Below, piece by piece: positions 7,706 to 18,929 of a DNA stretch of 33,601 nt (position 1 is the first letter of the stretch; every line of letters starts with the position of its first letter). The DNA lies in NCBI GenBank assembly GCA_002840015.1, contig PGZE01000013.1, positions 1 to 33,601 of the forward strand, written 5' to 3'. The DNA comes from Gammaproteobacteria bacterium HGW-Gammaproteobacteria-2 (GTDB taxonomy: Bacteria; Pseudomonadota; Gammaproteobacteria; Xanthomonadales; Xanthomonadaceae). Under the pieces are notes generated by a model, which ran no database searches, had not been told where the DNA came from, and saw only the letters and a program-made list of their open reading frames with translations. A program made the translations under genes and the position numbers.

Positions 7706-9736
7706 ATGCACAATCGCCTCGCGCAATCCGCCAGCCCTTACTTGCGCCAGCACGCCGACAATCCGGTGTACTGGCAGCCCTGGGATGAGGCGGCGCTGGC
7801 GCAAGCGCGCGCACGCGATTTGCCGATCCTGCTGTCGATTGGCTACTCGGCCTGCCATTGGTGCCATGTGATGGCGCACGAGAGCTTTGAAGACGAAACA
7901 ACCGCCGCATTGATGAATGCGCACTTCGTCAACATCAAGGTCGATCGCGAGGAACGGCCAGACCTCGATCGCATCTACCAACTGGCGCATCAGGCACTCA
8001 CCGAACGCGGTGGCGGCTGGCCGTTGACGGTATTCCTGTCGCCGCACGATCTGTTGCCGTTTTTTGCCGGCACCTATTTCCCGAAAACCCCGCGTTACGG
8101 CATGCCGGCGTTTGCCGATCTACTGCAACGCGTAGCCGATTGGTTCGCTGCAAATCGTGACCAGGCCGCAAGCCAAAGCGCGCAATTGCGCGTGTTTTTG
8201 CAACGCCAGTACGCGGTACCGCCGCACGCGGCGATGCCGTCTGCGGAAGTGATCACGGCAGCAGAGCAAGCGCTGATGCGGCGCTTCGACCCACACTGGG
8301 GCGGCTTTGGCGGCGCGCCCAAGTTTCCGCATACCGGCGATCTGGAACTGCTGCTGGCCTCGGATCAGCCATCACACCGTGCGGCGGCACTGCACAGCCT
8401 GACGCGAATGGCCGAGGGTGGCATCCACGATCAGCTCGCTGGCGGCTTCAGCCGCTACAGCGTCGATGCGCGTTGGGAAATCCCGCATTTCGAGAAAATG
8501 CTGTACGACAACGCGCTGCTGTTGCCGCTATACGCCAAGGCGGCGGCGTTGAGCGGTGAATCGCATTACCGCGTCACCGCTGAAGTCATCGCGAACTGGC
8601 TTGAAGCTGAGATGCGTGCCCCCGAAGGTGGCTATTACGCGGCGCTGGATGCCGACAGCGAGGGCGAAGAAGGCCGCTTTTACGTGTGGCATTGCGATCA
8701 GGTGCGCTCAGCGCTTTCGCACGATACATACGCCGTTGCCGCTGCGCACTGGGGTTTGGACGCACCGGCCAATTTCGAGGGCGAACACTGGCACCTGCGT
8801 GTGGCACGGCCGCTTGCAGAGGTTGCCGATGCGCTCGCCATCCGCATCGACCTGGCACAACAACGGCTCGACGAGGCGCGTGCGGTGCTGCTCGCGATTC
8901 GCCAGACCCGCATCCGCCCCGGCCTTGACGACAAACGCCTGAGCGCCTGGAATGCGATGCTGGCTGTCGGCTATGCGCGCTCGGCGGCATGGCTCGATTG
9001 CCCGCAGTGGACACAACGCGCGCGCGCCATTGTCGCGTTTATCCATGACAAGGCCATGCTCGATGGCCGGCTGCACACCAGCGTGCAAGGCGGCGTGGCA
9101 CAATTTTCGGCGTATCTGGACGACCATGCCTGGTTGCTGCTGGCGCATCTGGAGCTGCTGTCGGTCGATCCCGACCCCACCCACCTGCATCGCGCCATCG
9201 CGCTGGCCGATACCTTGCTTGCCCGATTTGAAGATCGCGCGAACGGTGGATTTTTCTTCACCGCGGATGATCACGAAGCATTGCCGGTACGGCCGCGCGG
9301 CTTCATCGATGACGCCACCCCGGCCGGTGCTGCCATTGCCGCACAGGCACTGCTGCGTCTGGCCTGGCTGACTGCAGAACCGCGCTATCTCGATGCCGTC
9401 GAGCGCTGCCTGTGCGCGGCAAGCGATGCTTTGGCGACAATGCCTGCGGCGGCGGCCAGCCTGCTGCTGGTACTCCGCCACTGGCACGCACCGGCAAGCC
9501 AACTGGTGTTGCGTCTGCCGCGTGATGGCAGCCACGCCTGGCAACCGGCCATCGCAGCGGCGCATCGCCGTGGCATCACCGTGATCCAGTTGCCGGTTGC
9601 CAGCGCCGTCGATGACCCGCTGCCGATGCATCCAGGCACGGGCGATGGCATCGCCTACCTGTGTACGGGCAGCGAATGCCTGCCGGCGATCACCGACCCC
9701 GAACAGTTGTTACGTGAGTTGCAGTCGTTCGGGTAG
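7706..9736 (+). CDS. DUF255 protein: thioredoxin-fold plus alpha/alpha-barrel (YyaL/SPATA20 family)
   Basis: The 676-residue product has a thioredoxin-like N-terminus (about 1-165) with [14 protein letters not shown] and the redox pair Cys50-His-Trp-Cys53. It opens with the family's start pattern ([24 protein letters not shown]). Residues about 180-600 resemble the (alpha/alpha)6 barrel of N-acylglucosamine epimerase and glycosidase folds ([55 protein letters not shown]). The family is conserved from bacteria to human SPATA20, but its reaction is not established. No signal peptide is seen, so it should be cytoplasmic. A GAGGAA ribosome site lies at 7690-7695, 10 bp before the ATG. It is the only plus-strand housekeeping-type gene in the left half and is flanked on both sides by repeats. 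Confidence 0.93.
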   Translation: MHNRLAQSASPYLRQHADNPVYWQPWDEAALAQARARDLPILLSIGYSACHWCHVMAHESFEDETTAALMNAHFVNIKVDREERPDLDRIYQLAHQALTERGGGWPLTVFLSPHDLLPFFAGTYFPKTPRYGMPAFADLLQRVADWFAANRDQAASQSAQLRVFLQRQYAVPPHAAMPSAEVITAAEQALMRRFDPHWGGFGGAPKFPHTGDLELLLASDQPSHRAAALHSLTRMAEGGIHDQLAGGFSRYSVDARWEIPHFEKMLYDNALLLPLYAKAAALSGESHYRVTAEVIANWLEAEMRAPEGGYYAALDADSEGEEGRFYVWHCDQVRSALSHDTYAVAAAHWGLDAPANFEGEHWHLRVARPLAEVADALAIRIDLAQQRLDEARAVLLAIRQTRIRPGLDDKRLSAWNAMLAVGYARSAAWLDCPQWTQRARAIVAFIHDKAMLDGRLHTSVQGGVAQFSAYLDDHAWLLLAHLELLSVDPDPTHLHRAIALADTLLARFEDRANGGFFFTADDHEALPVRPRGFIDDATPAGAAIAAQALLRLAWLTAEPRYLDAVERCLCAASDALATMPAAAASLLLVLRHWHAPASQLVLRLPRDGSHAWQPAIAAAHRRGITVIQLPVASAVDDPLPMHPGTGDGIAYLCTGSECLPAITDPEQLLRELQSFG

Positions 9737-9749
9737 CGGCAGTGAAGCC

Positions 9750-9804
9750 GGGACTCGGGACTCGGGACTCGGGACTCGGGATCACGGGATCACGGGATCA
9801 CGGG
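9750..9804. repeat. Tandem GGGACTC x4 then GGGATCAC x3
   Basis: Four perfect 7-mers GGGACTC (9750-9777) are followed directly by three perfect 8-mers GGGATCAC (9778-9801) and GGG. It begins 13 bp after the DUF255 stop. The same 7-mer family sits between ddl and ftsQ at 20914-20941, and a short trace lies near 33310-33322. Simple arrays of this kind are common intergenic debris in xanthomonad genomes. Confidence 0.85.
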
Positions 9805-9886
9805 AAAAGCATAGAGCAATTGGTCCGCAAAGGACGTAAATAAACGCAAAGGCAGGACGATGCCTGCGTCACGGCGCGCATTGCCA

Positions 9887-10173
9887 TGATGGTCATCGCG
9901 CAATCGCAACGGTGACGCGGTCCCGGGTTACGACGCACAAGGATGTGCAAGTGCCGCGGGTGCATGGATGCACAAGAGCGGCCGGCCCTGCGGGCCTCAT
10001 GTTCATGTTGGCACCCCGTTTTTATGTAGCCCGGGTTAGCGCGAAGCGCGTAACCCGGGACCGCCGCCAACATCCCTCAGTGCATCACCAACCGAGGCAA
10101 TGCGTGAACCCACCGCAGGCAATGCCGTGATGGTCATCGCGCAATCGCAACGGTGACGCGGTCCCGGGTTACG
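9887..10173. repeat. 46-bp direct repeat, two copies
   Basis: Positions 9887-9932 and 10128-10173 are identical over 46 bp (beginning TGATGGTCATCGC, ending GGTCCCGGGTTACG) and lie 241 bp apart. The second copy runs on into the full palindromic arm at 10158-10197, while the first copy stops partway through that arm, so the first looks truncated. There is no gene between 9737 and 10714. Confidence 0.8.
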
Positions 10174-10197
10174 CGCTTCGCGCTAACCCGGGCTACA
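10025..10197. repeat. Pair of inverted 40-bp REP-like palindromes
   Basis: Arm 10025-10064 and arm 10158-10197 are exact reverse complements over 40 bp. Each arm is itself a hairpin: CCCGGGTTA and TAACCCGGG enclose GCGCGAAGCGCG. Two REP hairpins in opposite orientation separated by 93 bp match the REPIN or BIME layout. Such elements are normally mobilised in trans by a RAYT (Y1-type) transposase, and none is visible in this window. Confidence 0.8.
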
Positions 10198-10325
10198 ACG
10201 AGCGATGGGTGACAATGATTGCGCGGGATGGAACGGAAAACCCGATGGGTAGCTCAAGGCGACGGCATGGGCAGATATTTTGCTCCATGCAAAATCTGCA
10301 TTCCCCAGCCCTGTGGGTCAAGCCG

Positions 10326-10473
10326 GAGGTACGACTCCATGGATGCAGGACGACTGCATGGATGCAGGAGGTAGAGCAACGCAGGAGCAGTTGCCGAGGT
10401 ACGACTCCATGGATGGAGGAGGTAGAGCTGCGTCTGGAACAGCGGCCGAGAGCAACGCAGGAGCAGTTGCCGA
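10326..10473. repeat. Interleaved direct repeats with CCATGGATG cores
   Basis: A 25-bp unit beginning GAGGTACGACTCCATGGATG occurs at 10326-10350 and, with one mismatch, at 10396-10420. A 23-bp unit beginning AGCAACGCAGGAGC occurs identically at 10375-10397 and 10451-10473. GAGGTAGAGC follows the first unit type both times. The periods are 70 and 76 bp. Long open frames cross this stretch, but the repeats continue across their frame and no protein family is recognisable. Confidence 0.75.
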
Positions 10474-10580
10474 ATGCGCGGTCGAGTGCGACAACTCGCC
10501 ATAAAGCACGCCGAGCATCGCAGGCAAATGCGGGAGCAAGGCACCGTTGTTTGACCGAGCGAGCCGCGCAGCGGCGAAGC

Positions 10581-10713
10581 GAAGGCGTAGTTCGCGCAGC
10601 GAACGCTGTTGCGAAATCCTACGTCACTGCCTTTGCGTCCTTTGCGTCCTTTGCGGATCAGAAGCTTTACGCTTCCCCCGAGTTCCGGCCGAGCGAAGCG
10701 ACCGAAACCCATC
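10581..10713. repeat. Second copy of the 2180-2260 repeat family, with CTTTGCGTCC array inside
   Basis: Position 10581-10609 repeats 2210-2238 exactly and 10693-10713 repeats 2240-2260 exactly. Between them are the CTTTGCGTCC tandem units (10631-10657). In the left copy these units lie outside the element, so the order of modules differs. The element ends one base before the stop codon of the Nudix-ThiE gene (10715-10717). Confidence 0.65.
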
Positions 10714-10714
10714 A

Positions 10715-11680
10715 TCAACACAGGTCGCCACTGGATGGCCACAGCGCACGGATACCGGCAATGCCCTGCGCGCCATGCTGGCGGGCAACATCGAAATCAT
10801 CCACAGTCATGCCACCAATGGCGTAGATCGGAAGGCTTGAGGTTTCGCGCAGCCTGGCAAATGCGGCCCAGCCCAATGGCGTTTGCCCCGGATGAGAAGC
10901 CGTTTTCTGTACCGGCCCGAGCACCACAAAATCAACACCCAACGCTTGCGCCTGTGCCAGTTCAGTCGCGTTGTGACACGACGCTGCCACCGGCAACTCA
11001 GCAGGCAGTGGCCGGGCTTTGTGTTCACTCAATTGTGCGGCGCGCAAATGCACGCCAACGCCCAGCTCAATGGCCATTTTCACATCCGCATTGAGCAGCA
11101 AACCAGCACCGAAGTCGGCGCACAGATCACGCGCCAAATGTGCGTACTCGCGCCAGTCGTTGTTGTCGAGGCCGGGCATGCGCAATTGGATACGGCGCGC
11201 GCCCTGTGCCAATGCCCCGCGCAGTTCATCGGCAAAGCTGCGCAGCGGGCCTGCTGTTGCAGGCGTCAACAGATAACGCTCAGGTTGCATCAGTGCCGCG
11301 ATCACCGGCAGATCAGCGGCCGGCATTGCGTAATCGCCCAGTTTGTAGCCGGGGGTCCATGCCAAGGCCTGGCCTTCCCTGCCGTGCAGCTTACCCTGCC
11401 AGGCACTGACTCGATACACATCGAGCACAATACGCTTGTGTGGATAGGCATGAGGAACCCGAATCAGCGGGCTACAGTCTTCGGGCTTGACGCCAACCCC
11501 CAATTCCTCGCGCAACTCACGGCACAGTGCCTGCTGCGGTGTTTCACCCGGCTCGCGCTTGCCACCGGGAAACTCCCAGGCACCAGCCAGATCGCGGCCG
11601 ACACTGCGCCGCGCCAGCAACACGCGGCCTTGCGCATCTTCCATCACCGCCGCGCTGACGTGAACCGGTTCAGCACCCAT
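10715..11680 (-). CDS. Nudix hydrolase fused to a ThiE-like domain (MutT homologue)
   Basis: The first 130 residues form a Nudix domain with the full box GX5EX7REXXEEXG at 39-60 (GGKREPGETP through REELG). This is the MutT type that hydrolyses oxidised 8-oxo-dGTP and so prevents A:T to C:G transversions. Residues about 135-315 resemble thiamine-phosphate synthase (ThiE/TenI) TIM barrels (LRMPGL, GLLLNADVKMAIELGVGVHL, VDFVVLGPVQKTASHPG, LPIYAIGG). The ThiE part keeps HPG and the IGG phosphate loop, but whether it makes thiamine phosphate is unknown. Position just downstream of secA matches E. coli secA-mutT. Such fusions are known in gammaproteobacteria. The gap to secA is 75 bp. Confidence 0.9.
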   Translation of the reverse strand: MGAEPVHVSAAVMEDAQGRVLLARRSVGRDLAGAWEFPGGKREPGETPQQALCRELREELGVGVKPEDCSPLIRVPHAYPHKRIVLDVYRVSAWQGKLHGREGQALAWTPGYKLGDYAMPAADLPVIAALMQPERYLLTPATAGPLRSFADELRGALAQGARRIQLRMPGLDNNDWREYAHLARDLCADFGAGLLLNADVKMAIELGVGVHLRAAQLSEHKARPLPAELPVAASCHNATELAQAQALGVDFVVLGPVQKTASHPGQTPLGWAAFARLRETSSLPIYAIGGMTVDDFDVARQHGAQGIAGIRALWPSSGDLC

Positions 11681-11755
11681 CGCGCACTACAAATGGCAGG
11701 GAGCCGATTGCAAGTGCTGCAATCGGGCCACGCGGTGGATTCAGCGAGGCTTCCC

Positions 11756-14494
<2,739 letters not shown>

Positions 14495-14538
14495 GGTGAC
14501 CGGTTTGGATTGGGTAATAGGCGCAAAGCATATGAGGG

Positions 14539-14561
14539 GCAGGCTTTCAGCTTGGGCCTGC
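14539..14561 (-). promoter_or_regulatory. Hairpin in the secA leader
   Basis: GCAGGC (14539-14544) and GCCTGC (14556-14561) can pair, leaving an 11-base loop, 45 bases upstream of the secA start. The stop codon of a short upstream frame (14547-14549) falls in the loop. It is short, so it may be incidental. Confidence 0.3.
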
Positions 14562-14609
14562 GCTATTCACGACCATTACCAACGCCATCGGCGCCAACAC
14601 GGCTCGCAA
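14547..14609 (-). CDS. Possible 20-residue leader peptide before secA
   Basis: A TTG at 14609 sits about 10 bases after GAGGG and opens a 21-codon frame encoding [20 protein letters not shown]. It has an Arg near the start, a hydrophobic middle, and ends NSAGPS. The terminal AGP is reminiscent of the SecM arrest end (IRAGP), but the peptide is too short to span the ribosome tunnel like SecM. Downstream in-frame starts are possible too (GTG, ATG). A real leader is only a hypothesis; length and composition could arise by chance. Confidence 0.15.
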   Translation of the reverse strand: MRAVLAPMALVMVVNSAGPS

Positions 14610-14734
14610 ATCGGGCCACCCTCAGCGGCCCGGCACACGATTTACTGGATCAGTGTCGCAACGCGGCTGACCAGCAAAGACGTCATTGTAACGTGGGGAC
14701 GGCTCGTCGCGCTTCAAGCGCTCGCCAGAGATTA

Positions 14735-15649
14735 TCAGCCGCGGCTGTGCTGCAGGAACTGACGTGGATTGACCGGGCGGCCATCACGCCAGACTTCAAA
14801 ATGCAGGTGGTTGCCGGTAGAGCGGCCGGTGGAGCCCATCAGCGAAATCTTGTCGCCAGCCCTGACGCGCTCGCCGACGCTGACCAGCAACTTGCTGTTG
14901 TGGCCGTAGCGCGTCATCAATCCGTTGCCGTGGTCGATTTCTACCAGATTGCCAAGACCTGCGTCCCGGCTGGCGAAGATCACCACGCCATCGGCCACTG
15001 CGGTGATCGGATCACCCAACTTGCCGCTGAAATCCAGGCCACGGTGAAACTGGTTGCCACCGGTTATCGGATCGGTTCGATTGCCAAAATGCGAGCTCAT
15101 GTAACCGCCCTTTACCGGCATTCCGGCCGGGGTGGCGCTCAAATCCACATCCTGATCGGCCAGCAACGCCTCGATCAAACTGAGTTGCTCACCGGAGGAT
15201 TCAAACTGCAGCTCAAGCTCATTCAAGCGACTTTGCACATCGAATGCCGATTGCGGTGTCGCCGGATCGATACCACCCACGCCAGGGGCTTCGATGAAGT
15301 TGAACTCGCCATCGCCCAGCTTGCCCGAACGGGTAAGGCGTTCACCGAGCGCATTGAGCCGGTTGGCCTGTGCCTGCAGCTCACCCAGGCGTGCGGCCAT
15401 TGCATTGAGTTCACGGCTTGAGCCTGCGCGAACATCAAGCAATGCCGCATTGTGCTCATCAAGGCGCGCTTGCATCGCCGCCAATTGAGCGTGCGCCGGG
15501 CCATTGAGACCGCGAGCAAAAAAACCGATCAAAAAACCAGACAGTACAATTGCAACCAGAGCGATGCTTGTTGCTGCAATCACTTTCGGGTCACGTAACG
15601 CGAAATTTCGCGGCCCACGCAAGAATTTCGCTACGATGATGACATTCAT
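14735..15649 (-). CDS. M23 (LytM-type) metallopeptidase, membrane-anchored
   Basis: The 304-residue protein has one N-terminal membrane segment (about 22-44), coiled-coil-like stretches (about 52-110 and 136-165) and a C-terminal LytM domain (about 180-300). Zinc ligands are all present: His202 and Asp206 in FHRGLD, and His283 in GNHLHFEV (His281 being the second catalytic His). It should therefore be an active peptidoglycan endopeptidase facing the periplasm, unlike EnvC or NlpD. The start ATG 15649 has GGAG about 9 bases upstream. Start codons of this gene and the divergent dciA overlap by two bases. M23 genes sit next to secA in xanthomonads, in the place of secM. Confidence 0.9.
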   Translation of the reverse strand: MNVIIVAKFLRGPRNFALRDPKVIAATSIALVAIVLSGFLIGFFARGLNGPAHAQLAAMQARLDEHNAALLDVRAGSSRELNAMAARLGELQAQANRLNALGERLTRSGKLGDGEFNFIEAPGVGGIDPATPQSAFDVQSRLNELELQFESSGEQLSLIEALLADQDVDLSATPAGMPVKGGYMSSHFGNRTDPITGGNQFHRGLDFSGKLGDPITAVADGVVIFASRDAGLGNLVEIDHGNGLMTRYGHNSKLLVSVGERVRAGDKISLMGSTGRSTGNHLHFEVWRDGRPVNPRQFLQHSRG

Positions 15650-16109
15650 GAAGCATCACTCCGTCAATCGTAAGTCCGGCACCGCCCGCCCCGCCACCGC
15701 ACAGACCGCATTGGCGGCTGCTGGTAATGCGCTCGGCGATATCGTCCAACGTGCCCAGTGGCTGGTCACGCTCGACGCGCACTTGCGTCAATCTTTGCCG
15801 CCAGCCCTGGCCAACCACTGCACGTTGGCCAATGTGCGCGACGACACACTAGTTTTCCTGGTCAGCTCTCCGGTATGGAAGGCCAAACTGCGCCTGCTCG
15901 GCGACACCCTGCTGGCTGCCGCAAACGGCGCCGGCGTTCCGGCTCGTGAGCTCACACTGAAGGTCGCGACTTTACCAATGTCTCCCCCGGAGACAACGCC
16001 AAACGCTCCCCTGTCACCGGCTGGCCGCGCTGCATTGCGGTCTGCCGCACAATCCATCTCTGACCCGAAGTTGCAGGCCAAACTACTGAAACTGGCATCC
16101 GTGCCATAA
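15648..16109 (+). CDS. dciA: DciA-like DUF721 protein (helicase loader candidate)
   Basis: The 153-residue protein has a DUF721 domain in its first two thirds (LGDIVQRAQWLVTLDAHLRQSLPP, then CTLANVRDDTLVFLVSSPVWKAKLRLLGDTLL). This KH-like fold is the DnaB helicase-interacting module of DciA, the ancestral replicative helicase loader used by most bacteria that lack DnaC. The C-terminus is Pro- and Ala-rich and then a short helix, with no membrane segment. The start could also be ATG 15636 or 15639; 15648 is the most conservative. It is convergent with lpxC and divergent to the M23 gene. Confidence 0.8.
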   Translation: MKHHSVNRKSGTARPATAQTALAAAGNALGDIVQRAQWLVTLDAHLRQSLPPALANHCTLANVRDDTLVFLVSSPVWKAKLRLLGDTLLAAANGAGVPARELTLKVATLPMSPPETTPNAPLSPAGRAALRSAAQSISDPKLQAKLLKLASVP

Positions 16110-16297
16110 CCCTGCGCTTCTCTGGCGCGGCGACAAAAGCCACCAAAGCCCGAGAAACAGTGACCGACCTTAGGCGATTTTTTCGTTTTGTTCCAGTGCC
16201 GTTAAGTTTCGTCACCATCTCGCAAGCAATTCCGTGATCCAGCGCACACTTTTCCGTCAACTGCGGCAGCAGCAATGATATCAATCAAATCAATAAT

Positions 16298-17212
16298 TTA
16301 CGCAGGCAACGGCAGCAACAAGCCAGATGAAAACGGCAACGCGTTCGCATCATCAAAGCTGACCACCTCATAGGCGCTGGTATCGGCCAGAAGGGTGCGA
16401 AGCAGCTGGTTGTTCAATTCGTGCCCCGATTTGTGGCCATTGAATGCACCAATCAGGCCATGCCCCAGCAAGTAGATATCGCCGATGGCATCGAGAATCT
16501 TGTGGCGGACAAACTCATCGGCGTAGCGCAGGCCGTTCTCGTTGAGGATGCGGTACTCGTCGAGCACGATCGCGTTGTCCATGCTGCCGCCCAGCACCAG
16601 ATTGCGCTCGCGCAGCATCTCGATGTCCTTCATGAAGCCAAAGGTGCGGGCGCGGCTGATGGCTTTGACAAACGAGGTCTGCGAAAAATCGATTTCGGCC
16701 CGCGATTGCGCCTGCGCAAACAGTGGGTGGCGAAAATCGATGGTGAAACCCACCTTGAATCCATCGAATGGCTCGAACCGCGCCCAACGATCACCATCGC
16801 TGACTTGCACCGGCTTGCGAATCCGCACAAAGCGTTTGGCCGCTTCCTGCTCCTCGATCCCGGCGGACTGGATCAAAAACACGAAGGGCCCGGCGGAGCC
16901 GTCCATAATCGGCACTTCAGCCGCCGACAACTCGACGTAGGCGTTGTCGATACCCAGACCGGCCATTGCCGCAAGCAGATGTTCAACGGTGGCTACGCGT
17001 ACGCCATCGCTGACCAGAGTGGTGGACATGAGTGTGTCGCCCACCATTTGCGCATGGGCAGTCAACTCCACCACCGGGTCGAGATCGACACGGCGGAATA
17101 CGATGCCGGTGTTGATCGCTGCCGGACGCAGCGTCATGTATACCTTTTCGCCGGAATGGATGCCAACGCCAGTAGCGCGGATCACATTCTTCAGCGTGCG
17201 CTGTTTGATCAT
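16298..17212 (-). CDS. lpxC: UDP-3-O-acyl-N-acetylglucosamine deacetylase
   Basis: LpxC removes the acetyl group from UDP-3-O-acyl-GlcNAc, the committed step of lipid A synthesis. From ATG 17212 the product has 304 residues (E. coli 305). An ATG at 17281 would add 23 non-homologous residues, so the shorter start is used; it has GGGGAAA about 7 bases upstream. The zinc ligands are His78 in VEHLLAA, His237 and Asp241 in HKILD, and the catalytic His264 lies in KSGHELNN. Repeated motif [21 protein letters not shown] is the usual start. It is the last dcw-type gene, with its own upstream gap of 412 bp to ftsZ, so probably has its own promoter. In E. coli it is degraded by FtsH through a C-terminal tail; here the tail is SGLLLPLPA. 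Confidence 0.98.
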   Translation of the reverse strand: MIKQRTLKNVIRATGVGIHSGEKVYMTLRPAAINTGIVFRRVDLDPVVELTAHAQMVGDTLMSTTLVSDGVRVATVEHLLAAMAGLGIDNAYVELSAAEVPIMDGSAGPFVFLIQSAGIEEQEAAKRFVRIRKPVQVSDGDRWARFEPFDGFKVGFTIDFRHPLFAQAQSRAEIDFSQTSFVKAISRARTFGFMKDIEMLRERNLVLGGSMDNAIVLDEYRILNENGLRYADEFVRHKILDAIGDIYLLGHGLIGAFNGHKSGHELNNQLLRTLLADTSAYEVVSFDDANALPFSSGLLLPLPA

Positions 17213-17624
17213 TCCGTGTTTCCCCGGCACAAACGCGACGTAAAACCCCGATGAGAATAGCATAAAGCCCTGCCAACCCAAGCTTAACGGCCGTAGGCGC
17301 GATGCCGGGGCTCAGGGTTCATCTGCTTCTCAACAGCGGTCGCTTGCACGCCTCGCTCAGTCTGCCGGCAGGCAAGCAGGTCGGCCACAGGGTGTCCACC
17401 TACTGAGGCGCATTGCTACTCTTTTGTGGGATCCCACTGGTCTGGGCGCCGCTCGCTGTCAGCGCACAGCACGCGGTTTTTGCTTGTTTCCGAAACGGCG
17501 CTGCGAAGTGCCTCGCCTGCCGCAGGCATGAATGATTTGCATTGCAGCGCCGCAGCCGCGCGGAGGACGCGACTGCGGCACCAAACCCAGGGCTCAGGGC
17601 CAGCGCATGGGTATTGCCAACGGT
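17213..17624. other. 412-bp gap between ftsZ and lpxC with hairpins
   Basis: No gene is seen here. Just past the ftsZ stop a hairpin GCCGCAG...CTGCGGC (17549-17579, with inner CGCG pairing) is present, with no U-run after it on the minus strand, so it is not a convincing intrinsic terminator. A smaller GCCTGC/GCAGGC hairpin lies at about 17514-17526. Close to lpxC a weak -10 candidate TATTCT (minus strand, 17254-17259) has no good -35, so the lpxC promoter is not resolved. Confidence 0.4.
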
Positions 17625-18824
17625 TTAATCCGCCTGCCTGCGCAAAAACGCCGGAATGTCCAGATAACTATGGTCAACCGCCGGCTCCATACTCGCCGCC
17701 GCATCATTGCGCGCACTGGCGCGCAGGCCGTTGCCGGTCAAGCCCGGATTGAAATCATCCGCGTTTTCGATGGCGCCGGTGCTGCCATTGCGGACCAGCT
17801 TGATCGGCCGTGGCTGCACCACGGGCTCGCGCTCACTGGATCGCACCGGTTGCCGCACCGCGCCTCGGTTCAGGCCGGTGGCAACCACCGTCACGCGCAC
17901 CTCATCCTGCATGTCCGGATCAAGCGAAGTACCGATGACCACGGTGGCGTCCTCGGAAGCAAACTCCTCGATGGTGCGGCCGATTTCGTCAAACTCACGC
18001 ATGGTGAAGTCCGGGCCGGCGGTGATGTTGACCAGCACGCCGCAGGCACCGGCAAGGCTGATGTCTTCCAGTAGCGGGTTGCTGACCGCAGCATCGGCGG
18101 CGTCCAGCGCGCGTGATTCACCACGACCAGTGCCGGTACCCATCATCGCCATGCCCATCTCGCTCATCACCGTGCGCACATCGGCAAAATCGACATTGAT
18201 CATGCCCGGGCGTACGATCAGATCGGCGATCCCCTGCACCGCGCCCAGCAGCACGTCGTTGGCAGCGCGGAACGCCTGCACCATGGTCGCCTCACGGCCG
18301 AGCACGGTAATCAACTTCTCGTTCGGTACTGTGATCAGCGAGTCGCAATGCTGACTGAGCTCTTCGATACCCTTGAGCGCCACCTGCATCCGGCGCCGGC
18401 CTTCAAACGGGAATGGCTTGGTGACCACCGCCACGGTGAGGATGCCCATTTCCTTGGCCAGCTGCGCCACCACCGGTGCCGCACCAGTACCCGTGCCACC
18501 GCCCATGCCGGCAGTGATGAATACCATGTCGGCCCCTTCAAGCGCCTCGACAATGCGCTCGCGATCTTCCAGCGCCGATTGCCGCCCCACTTCGGGGTTG
18601 GCGCCGGCGCCCAGCCCCTTGGTGACATTGCTGCCGAGTTGCAATTGCAACTTGGCACCCGAGTTGCGGATGGCCTGCGAGTCGGTATTGGCGCAGATAA
18701 ACTCCACGCCCTCCACCGCGCTACTGACCATGTGCGCAACGGCGTTACCGCCACCACCGCCGATGCCGATCACTTTGATGATCGCGTTTGGCGCCACTTT
18801 TTCGATTAGTTCAAACTTCGCCAT
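17625..18824 (-). CDS. ftsZ: Cell-division GTPase FtsZ
   Basis: FtsZ polymerises into the Z-ring that recruits the divisome. The 399-residue product has the nucleotide loop GIGGGGGNAV at 20-29, the tubulin signature GMGGGTGTG at 106-114, and the T7 loop NVDFADVR at 210-217 whose Asp completes the GTPase site of the next subunit. A variable linker (about 320-380) precedes the conserved terminal peptide YLDIPAFLRRQAD, the docking site for FtsA and ZipA. A strong ribosome site GGAGG stands about 8 bases before ATG. It follows ftsA after a 105-bp gap with a hairpin, which may hold extra regulation as in E. coli where ftsZ promoters lie in ftsQA. Confidence 0.99.
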   Translation of the reverse strand: MAKFELIEKVAPNAIIKVIGIGGGGGNAVAHMVSSAVEGVEFICANTDSQAIRNSGAKLQLQLGSNVTKGLGAGANPEVGRQSALEDRERIVEALEGADMVFITAGMGGGTGTGAAPVVAQLAKEMGILTVAVVTKPFPFEGRRRMQVALKGIEELSQHCDSLITVPNEKLITVLGREATMVQAFRAANDVLLGAVQGIADLIVRPGMINVDFADVRTVMSEMGMAMMGTGTGRGESRALDAADAAVSNPLLEDISLAGACGVLVNITAGPDFTMREFDEIGRTIEEFASEDATVVIGTSLDPDMQDEVRVTVVATGLNRGAVRQPVRSSEREPVVQPRPIKLVRNGSTGAIENADDFNPGLTGNGLRASARNDAAASMEPAVDHSYLDIPAFLRRQAD

Positions 18825-18906
18825 GGGTGCTTCCTCCGTGATTACTGCTGTTGCCTACTGATTTGCTACGCCCTGTTTGTGCCCATCACTGCTGCATTAC
18901 GCCACG

Positions 18907-18923
18907 CCACCGCTCTTCGGTGG
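18907..18923 (-). promoter_or_regulatory. Hairpin between ftsA and ftsZ
   Basis: CCACCG (18907-18912) and CGGTGG (18918-18923) form a 6-bp stem with a 5-base loop, 6 bases after the ftsA stop. No U-run follows, so it may slow ribosomes or nucleases or attenuate rather than terminate transcription. Confidence 0.35.
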
Positions 18924-18929
18924 GCTTGC

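Noticed and set aside
10326..10473. CRISPR array
   Set aside because: Two unequal units alternate with only two copies each; no constant repeat-spacer structure and no cas genes.
10209..10826. 205-codon plus-strand frame across the repeat region
   Set aside because: It is built from direct repeats and crosses into the Nudix-ThiE gene; no protein pattern is seen.
17549..17579. Intrinsic terminator of ftsZ
   Set aside because: A stable stem is present but no U-run follows on the minus strand, so it is listed only as a hairpin.
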